Notes: generated from the sequence alone by a model not told the origin. A stretch of 23,915 bases of DNA from Bacteroidales bacterium (GCA_012728155.1 JAAYFR010000357.1:1-23915); one strand, 5' to 3'; numbered from the stretch's first letter, positions 7,313 through 15,803 are shown. Program-made: numbers and translations.

Positions 7313-7753
7313 AAGTACTTTTTTTTGATTTAACTTTAATTTTTTTGATTTTTATTCTCTGGTTATCTCTTCTTTATCTTTTGTTCTGATATCTTCAATA
7401 TATTCTTTATTTTCCGAGGTTTCCACATGGTAGAGATGACCTTTGAGTCTGGACAATGCGGATCGACGTAATTGGACATATTGTATTGACTACATCTCTT
7501 ATCTGACAAAAAAAATTCCACTACACTCCACGTCTTATGGGGAGTGGAATGCATCTGTAAAAGTAGAACAAATATTTTTGAAAATGAAATTTTATCACAT
7601 TAATTGATCAAAATTGGATATTTTATTTCCAAGAACGAGAAAAATCCGATATAAATTACGATATTTGTAAATAAGACAAACAAACAATTTGTTTAACCAA
7701 TTGTTGTGAAGAGTATAAATGTTCTATCCAGCAATTTATTCAAAATTGAGATG
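7313..7753. other. Divergent intergenic region between the 3-keto-sugar operon and the acyl-CoA ligase gene
   Basis: About 440 bases without a convincing gene. It holds the minus-strand hairpin with T-run at 7508-7550, an imperfect -7 box for the operon (AATATTTG, minus strand, 7576-7569), an imperfect -7 box for the ligase (GATATTTG, plus strand, 7660-7667), and an odd-centred palindrome AAACAATTTGTTT at 7682-7694 that could be an operator. The part next to the operon start (7313-7400) is T-rich on the plus strand. Confidence 0.5.
7508..7550 (-). terminator. Terminator-like hairpin in the leader of the 3-keto-sugar operon (possible attenuator)
   Basis: ATTCCACT (7515-7522) pairs with AGTGGAAT (7543-7550). 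On the - strand the stem is followed directly by seven T (complement of A 7508-7514), the form of an intrinsic terminator. A second pairing, CACTCC with GGAGTG, uses part of the same arm, so two folds compete. It lies about 200 bases upstream of the operon's first ATG. No gene is seen upstream of it on the - strand, so it would act on the leader of the operon. Confidence 0.5.
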
Positions 7754-9406
7754 ATGAATCAAAACACCTTTTTGGGCTTGATTGAGCAAAGTATTCGGAA
7801 TCATTGGGAGATGCCAGCTATGACCGACTTCCAGGGAAAGACTTTTTATTACAAAGATTTCGCTTTTGAGATCGACCGACTACACGATTATTTTAAAGCT
7901 GCCGGCATCCAACGGGGAGATAAAATTTCGATATGCGGTAAAAACTCTGCAAGATGGGCAATCTCCTTTTTCGCCACGCTCTCATACGGAGCTGTGGCGG
8001 TGAGTATCCTTCATGAGTTCGACAAAGCCAGCGTCCAGTTTATCGTGGATCATTCCGATTCGAAAATGTTATTCGCAGACAACGCCATCTGGAGCGAGAT
8101 CGATGAGAAAAATATGCCGAAGATCGAAACTGTCTTTTCGCTTGATAATTTCTCTTTGATAAAATCTAATTCCGATGAGCTAACTCAGTTCGACGCCAAT
8201 GCGCCGACCTACTTTAAGGAAAAATATGAAAAAGGATTTTTTGTGAACGACATTGCTTTTCGTGCCGACAGACCTGAAGAGCTTGCCCTGATCAACTACA
8301 CCTCCGGCACCTCCAGTAGTCCCAAAGGGGTAATGCTACCCTACAGGAGTTTGTGGTCGAACACCAAATTTGCCAACAATAGTCTGCCATTTATTGAATC
8401 GGGGGACAATATTATATGCATGTTGCCAATGGCCCACACATACGGTCTCGCCTTCGAGGTGCTCATCTCCATCTCTATGGGTTGCCATCTTCATTTTTTG
8501 GGAAAGACCCCCTCTCCTCAGGTATTACGGGATATGTTTTCGAAGGTAAAGCCCAAATTGGTGCTGGCAGTTCCCCTTATCATAGAAAAGATCGTGAACA
8601 GAAGCGTGCTGCCGAAATTGCAGCGGGGAGCGGCAAAAACCCTTATCAAGATACCTTTATTGAACAAGGTGGTATACAACAAGGTACGGGCCTCGATGAT
8701 TGAATTCTTCGGTGGAGAACTGGTAGAAGTGGTGATTGGTGGTGCGGCGCTCAATCCCGATGTGGAAAAGTTCCTGCGAAAGATAAAATTCCCTTACACC
8801 GTAGGGTATGGAATGACTGAATGCGGACCACTTATCTCTTATGCCTACTGGACCCGGTATAAGGAACGTTCATGCGGGAAGGTAGTAGAGAGGATGGAGG
8901 TGAAAATCAATTCCGAAGATCCACAAAATATCGTAGGCGAAATCCTTACCCGAGGCAGTAACCTGATGTTGGGATATTATAAGAACGAAGAGGCGACAAA
9001 GCAGGTTTTTACAGAGGATGGTTGGTTGAAGACCGGTGATCTGGGGACTATGGATAGCGATAATTTCATCTTCATCAGAGGCAGAAATAAGAATATGATC
9101 CTGGGGCCTTCCGGACAAAATATCTATCCCGAAGAGATTGAAGAGAAACTCAACAGTTCTCCGTTTGTGGGCGAATCGCTGGCCATCAGCGAAGACCAAA
9201 AGATCATCGCCCTGATCGTACCCGATAAAGATGCCTGGAAAGAAAATGAATTGCTGGATCAGGATATGGAGACCCTATTCCAGGGTGTGGTTGCAGAGGT
9301 AAACAGCCAATTGCCTGCCTATAGCAAGATCGCCTCCTTCCGGCTTCAGGAGGAAGAATTTGAGAAAACACCCAAACGGAGCATTCGTCGGTTTAAATAT
9401 ATTTAA
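7754..9406 (+). CDS. AMP-dependent synthetase, long-chain acyl-CoA ligase-like
   Basis: Activates a carboxylic acid, probably a fatty acid, through an acyl-adenylate (ANL superfamily). The 550-residue product shows the P-loop-like motif NYTSGTSSSPKGVM at 181-194, GYGMTECGPL at 351-360, the hinge/ATP motif GWLKTGDLG at 423-431, GRNKNMILGPSGQNIYPEEIE at 443-463, and a C-terminal EKTPKRSIRR with the candidate catalytic lysine near 538-541. The start is placed at ATG 7754 (MNQNTFLGLIEQS); ATG 7751 is possible, and a GTG at 7706 is in frame but adds an unconserved-looking 16 residues and lies next to a palindrome. The length agrees with Bacteroidales homologues. It is divergent from the sugar operon and ends before a strong hairpin shared with carB. 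Substrate chain length is not determinable. Confidence 0.9.
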   Translation: MNQNTFLGLIEQSIRNHWEMPAMTDFQGKTFYYKDFAFEIDRLHDYFKAAGIQRGDKISICGKNSARWAISFFATLSYGAVAVSILHEFDKASVQFIVDHSDSKMLFADNAIWSEIDEKNMPKIETVFSLDNFSLIKSNSDELTQFDANAPTYFKEKYEKGFFVNDIAFRADRPEELALINYTSGTSSSPKGVMLPYRSLWSNTKFANNSLPFIESGDNIICMLPMAHTYGLAFEVLISISMGCHLHFLGKTPSPQVLRDMFSKVKPKLVLAVPLIIEKIVNRSVLPKLQRGAAKTLIKIPLLNKVVYNKVRASMIEFFGGELVEVVIGGAALNPDVEKFLRKIKFPYTVGYGMTECGPLISYAYWTRYKERSCGKVVERMEVKINSEDPQNIVGEILTRGSNLMLGYYKNEEATKQVFTEDGWLKTGDLGTMDSDNFIFIRGRNKNMILGPSGQNIYPEEIEEKLNSSPFVGESLAISEDQKIIALIVPDKDAWKENELLDQDMETLFQGVVAEVNSQLPAYSKIASFRLQEEEFEKTPKRSIRRFKYI

Positions 9407-9424
9407 TTCAATACTCAAAGAAAT

Positions 9425-9454
9425 GAGAGCCAGGATATTGTAATCTTGGCTCTC
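9425..9454. terminator. Hairpin between convergent acyl-CoA ligase and carB genes
   Basis: GAGAGCCAGGAT (9425-9436) and ATCTTGGCTCTC (9443-9454) form a 12-bp stem with one G-T pair and a 6-base loop. It lies 18 bases after the ligase stop and 49 bases after the end of carB. There is no clear T-run on either side, so it may act as a 3'-end barrier for both transcripts rather than as a classical terminator. Confidence 0.6.
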
Positions 9455-9503
9455 GTTATAATGGTACGTCCCATATTTGCAACTAAGGCAACGATACAAC
9501 TTT

Positions 9504-12500
9504 CTAATACTCGTTCCAGCTCTTGATCTCGAGATCTTCCTGATCCAGATTGCAGAAGGCCGTGATAAAGGCGCTGGCAAGGCGGGCATTGGTAATAAGC
9601 GGAATATTAAAATCTACCGCACCCCGCCGAATGACATAGCCGTTAGTCAATTCCCGCTTGGTGATATTCTTGGGAATATTGATGATCAGGTCGAAACACT
9701 TCTCCATAATCATCTGTTTGATATTATTATCACCGTTTTCATCCGGCCAATTCACATCGGTTGCCTTGATACCGTTCTCTTCCAGAAACTTCTGCGTTCC
9801 ATGGCTGGCATAGAGGTCGTATCCTTTCTCGCCCAGCAGTTTACACGCTTCCAGCAGGTCGACTTTCGATTTCATCTCTCCCGAAGAGATCAGGATACCT
9901 TTTTGGGGTATTTTATATCCTACCGAGAGCATCGCCTTGAGGATCGCATCCGAAAAATCCTCTCCGATACATCCCACTTCGCCGGTGGAGGACATATCCA
10001 CTCCCAGTACCGGATCGGTGTTCTGCAGGCGGGAAAAGGAGAACTGCGACGCTTTTACGCCGATATGCTCCAGATCGAACACCGAACTGTCGGGTTTACT
10101 GAAAGGCGCATCCAGCATGATACGGGTAGCCGTATCGATAAAATTCTGTTTTAACACCTTGGAGACAAAAGGGAAAGAGCGTGATGCACGCAGGTTGCAT
10201 TCAATCACCTTGATCTCGTTGTTCTTGGCAAGGTACTGTATGTTAAACGGCCCACTGATATTCAGCTCCTTCGCAATCCGCTTCGATATCTTCTTTACCC
10301 GGCGCATCGTCTCGAAATAGATTTTCTGCGCGGGGAAGACCAGGGTAGCATCACCCGAATGGACACCGGCGAACTCCACATGCTCAGAGATGGCATACTC
10401 TACCACTTCTCCTTCACGGGCTACCGCATCGAACTCTATCTCCTTGGCATTCTGCAGGAAAGAAGAGACAACAACCGGATACTCTTTCGACACATTGGCT
10501 GCCATCTTCAGGAAAGTATGCATCTGCTCTTTATCGTAACATACATTCATGGCTGCCCCCGAAAGCACGTACGAGGGACGTATCAGCACCGGAAAGCCCA
10601 CCTCGTCGATAAATGCATCGATCTCCTCGAAGCTGGTCATCTCTTTCCAGCGAGGCTGGTCGATGCCCAGTTCATCGAGCATGGCGGAGAACTTATGGCG
10701 GTTTTCCGCCCGGTCTATCGACAACGGAGAGGTTCCCAGGATAGAGACATTCTGCCTGTATAGCTTCATCGCCAGGTTATTAGGGATTTGCCCCCCCACC
10801 GACACAATCACTCCTTTGGGATTTTCAATATCGACTACGTCGAGTACCCGCTCAAATGATAATTCATCGAAATAAAGACGGTCACACATATCATAGTCGG
10901 TCGACACGGTTTCCGGATTGTAATTGATCATCACCGATTCGTATCCCAATTCGCGGGCAGTCTGCACCGCGTTGACCGAGCACCAGTCGAATTCCACCGA
11001 AGAACCGATACGGTAAGCACCCGAACCCAATACGATTACCGATTCTTTATCGCTTTTATCGAGGGTGAACGCCTTATCCGAATTGTATGTAAAATAGAGA
11101 TAGTTGGTTTTCTCAGGATTTTCGGAAGCGACAGTATTAATGCGTCTTACTATCGGCATAACCTGCAATTTTTTCCTGTGGTTGCGTACCCGAATCAGAT
11201 CATCTTCTAATGTGCCCTGCGGATCTTCCACAAACCGTGCAATCTGAAAATCGGAAAAGCCAAGTCGTTTTGCTTCATAGAGCACATCCTGCGGCAGATC
11301 TTCAATCTTATGGTAAGATTCAAGTATTTTTGAGTAGTTATAAATATTTTCCAGCGCTCTCAAGAACCAAGAGTCGATCTTGGTCAACTCTTCAATCCGA
11401 CTGACCGAATATCCTTGTTCAAAAGCGTAAGCAATGGCAAAGATACGCTGATCGGTCGGTTTCGAGAGTGCCTCTTCCACATTATTGAAAAGCATCTCCC
11501 GGTTACCTACAAAACCGTGCATCCCCTGCCCTATCATGCGCAACCCTTTCTGGATAATTTCCTCAAAAGATTGTCCGATAGACATGATCTCACCGACCGA
11601 CTTCATGGAGGAGCCGATCTCATGGCTTACGCCGTAGAATTTATTGAGGTCCCAACGAGGGATCTTCACAATCATATAATCCACCTTCGGCGCCACATAG
11701 GCTGAGTTGGGCGTTCCCATCTCTCCTATCTGGTCGAGGCTATAACCCAGCGCCAGTTTTGCCGCCACAAAAGCGAGCGGATAGCCAGATGCTTTGGAGG
11801 CCAGCGCAGAGGAACGGCTCAAGCGGGCATTGATCTCAATGATACGATAATCATCGGTCTCCGCGTTGAATGCATACTGTATATTACATTCTCCTACGAT
11901 GCCGATATGGCGTACCACCCGTTGGGCGATATCTTCAAGCATTTCGATTTGCTCTTTGCTGAGCGTGATGATGGGAGCCACCACGATACTCTCTCCCGTA
12001 TGGATGCCCAGCGGATCGAAGTTCTCCATTGGCACCACCGTAAAGCAATGGTCGTTCTTGTCGCGGATCACCTCAAACTCAATCTCTTTCCATCCCTTCA
12101 GGCTCTCTTCCACCAATATCTGGTTAGAGAAAGAGAGTGCGCTTTTACACAATTCTACAAACTCCTCCTCATTGGTACAAATACCCGACCCTTGTCCACC
12201 CAACGCATAGGCTGAACGTACCATAATCGGGAAGCCCATCTCACGGGCTGTCTCCAGCGCCTCTTCCAGGCTTTCTACTGCCTTTGATGCGGGAGTTTTG
12301 GCATCAATCTCATCCAATTTCTTCACAAACAGATCCCGGTCCTCGGTAATCATGATTGCCTCAACTGACGTGCCAAGTACCGTTACCTCATATTTATCAA
12401 GCGTACCATTTTGATATAACTCTGCCCCGCAGTTCAGCGCCGTCTGCCCGCCAAAAGCCAGCAGGATTCCATCCGGTTTTTCTTTCCGGATCACCTTTTC

Positions 12501-12716
12501 CACGAAATAGGGAGTGATGGGAAGGAAATAGACCTTGTCGGCCACCCCTTCCGAAGTCTGTATGGTGGCGATATTCGGATTGATCAATACGGTTTCTATT
12601 CCCTCTTCACGCATCGCCTTCAACGCTTGTGAACCGGAATAATCAAATTCTCCCGCTTGTCCGATCTTCAGGGCACCGGAACCCAATAAAACTACCTTCT
12701 TAATCGACTTGTCCAT
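9504..12716 (-). CDS. carB: Carbamoyl-phosphate synthase large subunit
   Basis: Makes carbamoyl phosphate from bicarbonate, ATP and ammonia for pyrimidine and arginine synthesis; normally takes ammonia from the glutaminase subunit CarA. The 1070-residue product has the expected duplicated layout. The N-terminal half starts with KVVLLGSGALKIGQAGEFDYSG and contains the first ATP-grasp (RSAYALGGQGSG, GECNIQYAF, EINARLSRSSALASKA). The second half repeats it (VIVLGSGAYRIGSSVEFDW, RPSYVLSGAAMNV, ECNLRASRSFPFVSKV). The last about 130 residues are the MGS-like allosteric domain (KGILISSGEMKSKVDLLEA, ASHGTQKFLEENGI). Length is normal and both halves look intact. No full carA adjoins it; instead a promoter and a 43-codon ORF resembling the carA 5' end lie upstream. 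A -7 box at 12758-12765 could give carB its own promoter. Confidence 0.97.
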   Translation of the reverse strand: MDKSIKKVVLLGSGALKIGQAGEFDYSGSQALKAMREEGIETVLINPNIATIQTSEGVADKVYFLPITPYFVEKVIRKEKPDGILLAFGGQTALNCGAELYQNGTLDKYEVTVLGTSVEAIMITEDRDLFVKKLDEIDAKTPASKAVESLEEALETAREMGFPIMVRSAYALGGQGSGICTNEEEFVELCKSALSFSNQILVEESLKGWKEIEFEVIRDKNDHCFTVVPMENFDPLGIHTGESIVVAPIITLSKEQIEMLEDIAQRVVRHIGIVGECNIQYAFNAETDDYRIIEINARLSRSSALASKASGYPLAFVAAKLALGYSLDQIGEMGTPNSAYVAPKVDYMIVKIPRWDLNKFYGVSHEIGSSMKSVGEIMSIGQSFEEIIQKGLRMIGQGMHGFVGNREMLFNNVEEALSKPTDQRIFAIAYAFEQGYSVSRIEELTKIDSWFLRALENIYNYSKILESYHKIEDLPQDVLYEAKRLGFSDFQIARFVEDPQGTLEDDLIRVRNHRKKLQVMPIVRRINTVASENPEKTNYLYFTYNSDKAFTLDKSDKESVIVLGSGAYRIGSSVEFDWCSVNAVQTARELGYESVMINYNPETVSTDYDMCDRLYFDELSFERVLDVVDIENPKGVIVSVGGQIPNNLAMKLYRQNVSILGTSPLSIDRAENRHKFSAMLDELGIDQPRWKEMTSFEEIDAFIDEVGFPVLIRPSYVLSGAAMNVCYDKEQMHTFLKMAANVSKEYPVVVSSFLQNAKEIEFDAVAREGEVVEYAISEHVEFAGVHSGDATLVFPAQKIYFETMRRVKKISKRIAKELNISGPFNIQYLAKNNEIKVIECNLRASRSFPFVSKVLKQNFIDTATRIMLDAPFSKPDSSVFDLEHIGVKASQFSFSRLQNTDPVLGVDMSSTGEVGCIGEDFSDAILKAMLSVGYKIPQKGILISSGEMKSKVDLLEACKLLGEKGYDLYASHGTQKFLEENGIKATDVNWPDENGDNNIKQMIMEKCFDLIINIPKNITKRELTNGYVIRRGAVDFNIPLITNARLASAFITAFCNLDQEDLEIKSWNEY

Positions 12717-12757
12717 TATATTGATTTACTATTTTACTCATTTGTTGATTGGATTTG

Positions 12758-12765
12758 CAAATGTA
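12758..12765 (-). promoter_or_regulatory. Candidate -7 box of carB
   Basis: Reading the - strand, TACATTTG matches TAnnTTTG perfectly and is followed by CAAA, a common context in Bacteroidota promoters. It lies about 41 bases before the carB ATG. No -33 TTG is seen at the right distance. Confidence 0.45.
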
Positions 12766-12769
12766 CCCA

Positions 12770-12901
12770 TTAATTGAGGAAGATTGAATCGTGATTGAGT
12801 AAGAAAGATCGAGAAATATGAATCCGTTGGGGTTCAAAAAACCGTCCATGAAAGAGCATTCCGTTTTCAAGGATCAATCGCACCGGTTCATATCTGTACA
12901 T
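12770..12901 (-). pseudogene. Short ORF resembling the carA 5' end (possible carA remnant)
   Basis: ATG at 12901-12899 opens a 43-codon frame ending at TAA 12772-12770. Residues 8-22 read RLILENGMLFHGRFF, which resembles the first beta-strands of carbamoyl-phosphate synthase small subunits (pattern L-x-LE-x-G-x-x-F-x-GR), for example the N terminus of E. coli CarA. The similarity stops there: the rest (EPQRIHISRSFLLN...) does not resemble CarA in any frame, nor is a CarA C terminus seen before carB. The ORF sits directly upstream of carB, where carA belongs, and behind a good promoter. I infer a carA gene deleted after about 20 codons. It could instead be a leader peptide (five of its 43 residues are Arg) or a chance match over 15 residues. 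Confidence 0.45.
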
Positions 12902-12951
12902 AGTGCGTAACATTATTTTTGTAACGTTGATAGTAATATGATATTAGTGCG

Positions 12952-12982
12952 CAAAGTTAGAAAAATTCCCGAAATAATACAA
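12952..12982 (-). promoter_or_regulatory. Promoter upstream of the carA-like ORF and carB
   Basis: On the - strand TTG (12982-12980), a 20-base spacer and TAACTTTG (12959-12952) form a good Bacteroidota promoter. Transcription would start near 12945, 44 bases before the short ORF and about 230 bases before carB. Confidence 0.65.
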
Positions 12983-13104
12983 CTAATTTCAGGAATAGGT
13001 TTTTTTGAATAAGGCACAAAGAGGATCGGAGGTAGAAGATCTGAATCGAGTCGTTTAGAATGAAAATTGAGTGACAGGAGCAAGGATTCAGCAGCTTGCA
13101 ACAG

Positions 13105-13136
13105 AAAAAAGGCGGGAGAAAGAAATTCTACCCGCC
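13105..13136 (-). terminator. Terminator of galK
   Basis: On the - strand GGCGGG and CCCGCC (13136-13131 and 13116-13111) form a 6-bp all-GC stem with a 14-base loop, followed by six T (13110-13105). It lies 39 bases after the galK stop at 13176. Confidence 0.8.
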
Positions 13137-13175
13137 TCCGTTTTAAAGCTTATGGTTTGACAACTTTTCTACACT

Positions 13176-14333
13176 TTACAATTTACGGGCACCGTCGCTG
13201 ATTACCACGTCATACACTTTGGGCTCGTGTCCGTATTTGGTTTTAAACTGTGTCTTGGCATCTGCAATGAATGAGTCGTACAACTCATCTTTTACCAGGT
13301 TGATGGTACAACCACCAAAGCCACCGCCCATCACACGTGAACCGGTCACACCATGTTCACGGGCTACGTCGTTCAGGAAATCGAGCTCTTCGCAGCTTAC
13401 TTCGTAGAGTTTGCTCATACCGTAATGCGTTTCGAACATCTTTTGTCCGACGGTTTCATAATCACCTTTCTCCAATGCGTCGCACACGTCGAGTACCCGT
13501 TGGGTTTCCTCAATCACATATTTGGCACGCATATAATCCTCTTCCGAAATTTCGTTTTTCACTTCGTCGAGCATCTCCATGGAAGCATCGCGCAGGAATT
13601 CCACTTCGGGGTGGCGCTTGGCGATGGTTCTCGCGGCATGCTCACAAGATTCCCGCCGTTTGTTGTAGGCCGATGATGCCAGTTCATGCTTTACCACCGT
13701 ATCGAGCAACACCAGTTTATACCCTTTGGGATCGAACGGGAAATAGGCATATTCCATCGATTTGGTATCGAGGCGTATCAGATTGCCTTTCTTTCCGAAG
13801 ATGGAGGCAAACTGGTCCATGATGCCGCATTTCACCCCTACATAGTTATGTTCGGTAGCTTGTCCGATACGTGCCAGTTCGAATTTGTCGATACCAAGGT
13901 GCAGCAGGTCGTTCAATGCGAAGGCATAGGTGCTCTCCAATGCTGCTGAAGAGGACATGCCGGCACCGAGGGGCACATCGCCCGCAAATGAGGTATCAAA
14001 TCCTTTCACGGTACCCCCTCTCTTGATAATCTCCCGGCATACGCCAAACAGGTATTTGGCCCATCCCTCTTTCGGCAGGTCTTCTTCGTTAAAGCCAAAT
14101 TCAGTGCTCTCATCCAAATCGATCGCATAGGCCCTCACCTTGTCTGTCCCATTGAATCGGATGGCGGCGATCATCCCTTTATCGATCGCACCGGGGAATA
14201 CGAAACTTCCGTTATAATCGGTATGCTCACCAATCAGGTTGACACGTCCCGGAGATGCGTACACCTCCGGAGTTTCCGTTCCGAATTTCTCGGAAAATAT
14301 TTTAATTACTTCTTCTTTTGTCATAATAGTCAT
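13176..14333 (-). CDS. galK: Galactokinase
   Basis: Phosphorylates alpha-D-galactose to galactose 1-phosphate with ATP in the cytoplasm; GHMP kinase superfamily. The 385-residue product shows the galactokinase signature GRVNLIGEHTDYNGSFVFPG at 29-48, with Arg30 in the position of the catalytic arginine; the ATP loop PLGAGMSSSAA at 121-131; the catalytic aspartate in CGIMDQF (Asp173); and the third motif SRVMGGGFGGCTI at 332-344. Length is that of bacterial GalK. ATG 14333 and ATG 14324 are both possible starts (MTIMTKEEV). It is the last gene of the galM-transporter-galK cluster, separated from the transporter gene by 128 bases with a terminator-like hairpin, and is followed by a strong terminator. 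Confidence 0.97.
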   Translation of the reverse strand: MTIMTKEEVIKIFSEKFGTETPEVYASPGRVNLIGEHTDYNGSFVFPGAIDKGMIAAIRFNGTDKVRAYAIDLDESTEFGFNEEDLPKEGWAKYLFGVCREIIKRGGTVKGFDTSFAGDVPLGAGMSSSAALESTYAFALNDLLHLGIDKFELARIGQATEHNYVGVKCGIMDQFASIFGKKGNLIRLDTKSMEYAYFPFDPKGYKLVLLDTVVKHELASSAYNKRRESCEHAARTIAKRHPEVEFLRDASMEMLDEVKNEISEEDYMRAKYVIEETQRVLDVCDALEKGDYETVGQKMFETHYGMSKLYEVSCEELDFLNDVAREHGVTGSRVMGGGFGGCTINLVKDELYDSFIADAKTQFKTKYGHEPKVYDVVISDGARKL

Positions 14334-14411
14334 TCAATAAAATTAGTTGTTTCCTGTTGTCGGCGAAACAAATAGAGTAGTTCACCACCTACTTCACGAA
14401 AACGTCACATT

Positions 14412-14444
14412 AAAAAATGGACTATCTCCGGAAGAGATAGCCCA
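14412..14444 (-). terminator. Terminator-like hairpin between the sugar transporter gene and galK
   Basis: On the - strand TGGG-CTATCTC and GAGATAG-TCCA (14444-14434 and 14428-14418) pair with one mismatch around a 5-base loop and run into A followed by six T (14417-14412). The form is that of an intrinsic terminator, here inside the galactose cluster, 18 bases after the transporter stop (14462). galK would depend on read-through or on its own promoter; no good -7 box is seen between here and the galK start. Confidence 0.7.
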
Positions 14445-14461
14445 TCAGAATTAATCACTCA

Positions 14462-15760
14462 TTATTCAGATTCAGGGGCTCTCTTGGTAACCTTCGATCC
14501 TACCAATCCGTAGAACAACAGATAAGCCAATCCTACAATAATCACCCAGTAGCTGGCGATATAGCCTACAGAGTCGGCAATACCACCCTGGAGTGCCGGA
14601 AGGATACCGCCACCACATACCATGGTCATAAAGATACCGGAAGCAGCCGGTGTATATTTACCCAATCCTTCTACCGCCAAGTTGAAAATACTTCCCCACA
14701 TGATGGAGGTACAGAGACCAACCAATACTATAAACAATGCATTGATGGGCACCTGTGCCATACCGAATGAGAGGGCTCCTGCTGCAGATTTCTGCAATAC
14801 CGGTAGTGCCACCTGATTGGCTGTGGATGAGAAGATAGCCGCAAGGACCAGGATCAATCCAACCATTGAAAGGGTGGAGAGCATGGTCTTACTGGAGATT
14901 TTACTTCCCAATGAAGCTCCCAGCAATCTTCCTATCAACATCAAGAACCAATATGTACCTGTCACAAATCCCGCAATGGTAGCTCCTACCGTAGGCACAT
15001 CGGTCAACCAATATTGCATGATATAGGGGGTACCCACCTCTACACCTACATATACGAAGATAGCAACCGCTCCCAGCACGAAGTGTCTGAATTTAAGGGC
15101 ACCCGACATCAGGCTTCCCATCGATTCTTTTGTTTTTGCCACGTGAGGTTCAGGGATATTCACTGCCAGCAACACAAGGAATACAAGGGCAAAGACACCC
15201 ATCGCAATATACATTACCGGAAAAACGTCACTGATTCTGGCGCTGGCTGCCTCTCCAATCAGGATTCCCACAAAAGCGGGGGTAAAAGTAGCCATTACAG
15301 AGTTGAAAGAGCCTCCCACCTGGATCAGCTGGTTACCTTTGTTACCGCCACCACCCAATGTATTCAACATGGGATTTACCACGATGTTGAGCAGACACAT
15401 GGAGAAACCGGCAATAAATGCGCCGAGCAAATAGATGGCAAAAGCGGCTGACTCGGGTGAATGTCCCGAGAGAAATTGCACAAATACTCCCAAAAACCCG
15501 ATGACAACAGCAATCAGGGCTGTTTTTTTATATCCCACACGTTGTAAGAGGATACCACCCGGTATACCCATTACGGCATATGCAATAAAATTGGCTAAAT
15601 TCCCCAGTAGTCCCAAGAAATTGGATACCGCGAATTGTTGTTTTAACACTAATCCCATTGGTGCCGCCAAATTGGTCACAAATGCGATCATTCCGAATAG
15701 TGCAATCATCATGATGATTGGCACAATCCGATTTTTGTTCTGTTCAGTAGTCGTGTTCAT
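14462..15760 (-). CDS. MFS glucose/galactose transporter (GluP/FucP type)
   Basis: Proton-coupled sugar uptake through the inner membrane, most likely for galactose and/or glucose given its place between galM and galK. The 432-residue product is almost entirely hydrophobic with about 12 predicted membrane helices, the first at about 12-34. After helix 2 comes a GxLxxRxGYKK loop (GGILLQRVGYKK), typical of the FucP/GluP branch of the major facilitator superfamily. A conserved-looking NPMLNTLGGGGNKGNQL segment follows helix 4/5, as in FucP homologues (Asn and Gln lining the sugar path). It begins 56 bases after galM; that gap carries two similar near-palindromes. Substrate is inferred from neighbours and family, not shown. 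Confidence 0.9.
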   Translation of the reverse strand: MNTTTEQNKNRIVPIIMMIALFGMIAFVTNLAAPMGLVLKQQFAVSNFLGLLGNLANFIAYAVMGIPGGILLQRVGYKKTALIAVVIGFLGVFVQFLSGHSPESAAFAIYLLGAFIAGFSMCLLNIVVNPMLNTLGGGGNKGNQLIQVGGSFNSVMATFTPAFVGILIGEAASARISDVFPVMYIAMGVFALVFLVLLAVNIPEPHVAKTKESMGSLMSGALKFRHFVLGAVAIFVYVGVEVGTPYIMQYWLTDVPTVGATIAGFVTGTYWFLMLIGRLLGASLGSKISSKTMLSTLSMVGLILVLAAIFSSTANQVALPVLQKSAAGALSFGMAQVPINALFIVLVGLCTSIMWGSIFNLAVEGLGKYTPAASGIFMTMVCGGGILPALQGGIADSVGYIASYWVIIVGLAYLLFYGLVGSKVTKRAPESE

Positions 15761-15769
15761 ACTTTTTGA

Positions 15770-15803
15770 TTAATTATTAATGTTAGTCTATTAATTGTTA
15801 ATG
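15770..15803. repeat. Two near-palindromic direct repeats upstream of the sugar transporter gene
   Basis: TTAATTATTAATG (15770-15782) and TTAATTGTTAATG (15791-15803) differ at one base and repeat at a 21-base interval, two helical turns. Each is close to a palindrome (TTAAT-T-ATTAA). They occupy positions -10 to -43 relative to the transporter ATG. Possible paired operator sites; A/T-richness makes chance similarity a real alternative. Confidence 0.4.

Larger units (their letters stand above)
12717..13175. other. Gene-poor region between galK and carB
   Basis: Besides the features listed separately (carB -7 box, short carA-like ORF, its promoter, the galK terminator), 12983-13104 holds nothing recognisable on either strand: A/G-rich sequence with frequent stops. 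Confidence 0.5.

Noticed and set aside
7363..7554. Minus-strand 63-codon frame upstream of the oxidoreductase gene
   Set aside because: It begins inside the terminator-like hairpin, has no recognisable domain, and its end is lysine/isoleucine-rich as expected from A/T-rich DNA. No promoter specific to it is seen.
3909..7705. Possible polysaccharide utilisation locus around the sugar operon
   Set aside because: No SusC/SusD pair, glycoside hydrolase, sigma/anti-sigma or hybrid two-component regulator is present, so it is not called a PUL.
7706..7753. GTG start 16 codons upstream for the acyl-CoA ligase
   Set aside because: The added residues do not resemble the family N terminus, while MNQNTFLGLIEQS does.
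13337..13822. Plus-strand open frames of 100-160 codons opposite galK, carB, the oxidoreductase and other genes
   Set aside because: They lie antisense to genes with clear family motifs and have no recognisable domains; they reflect codon usage of the real strand.
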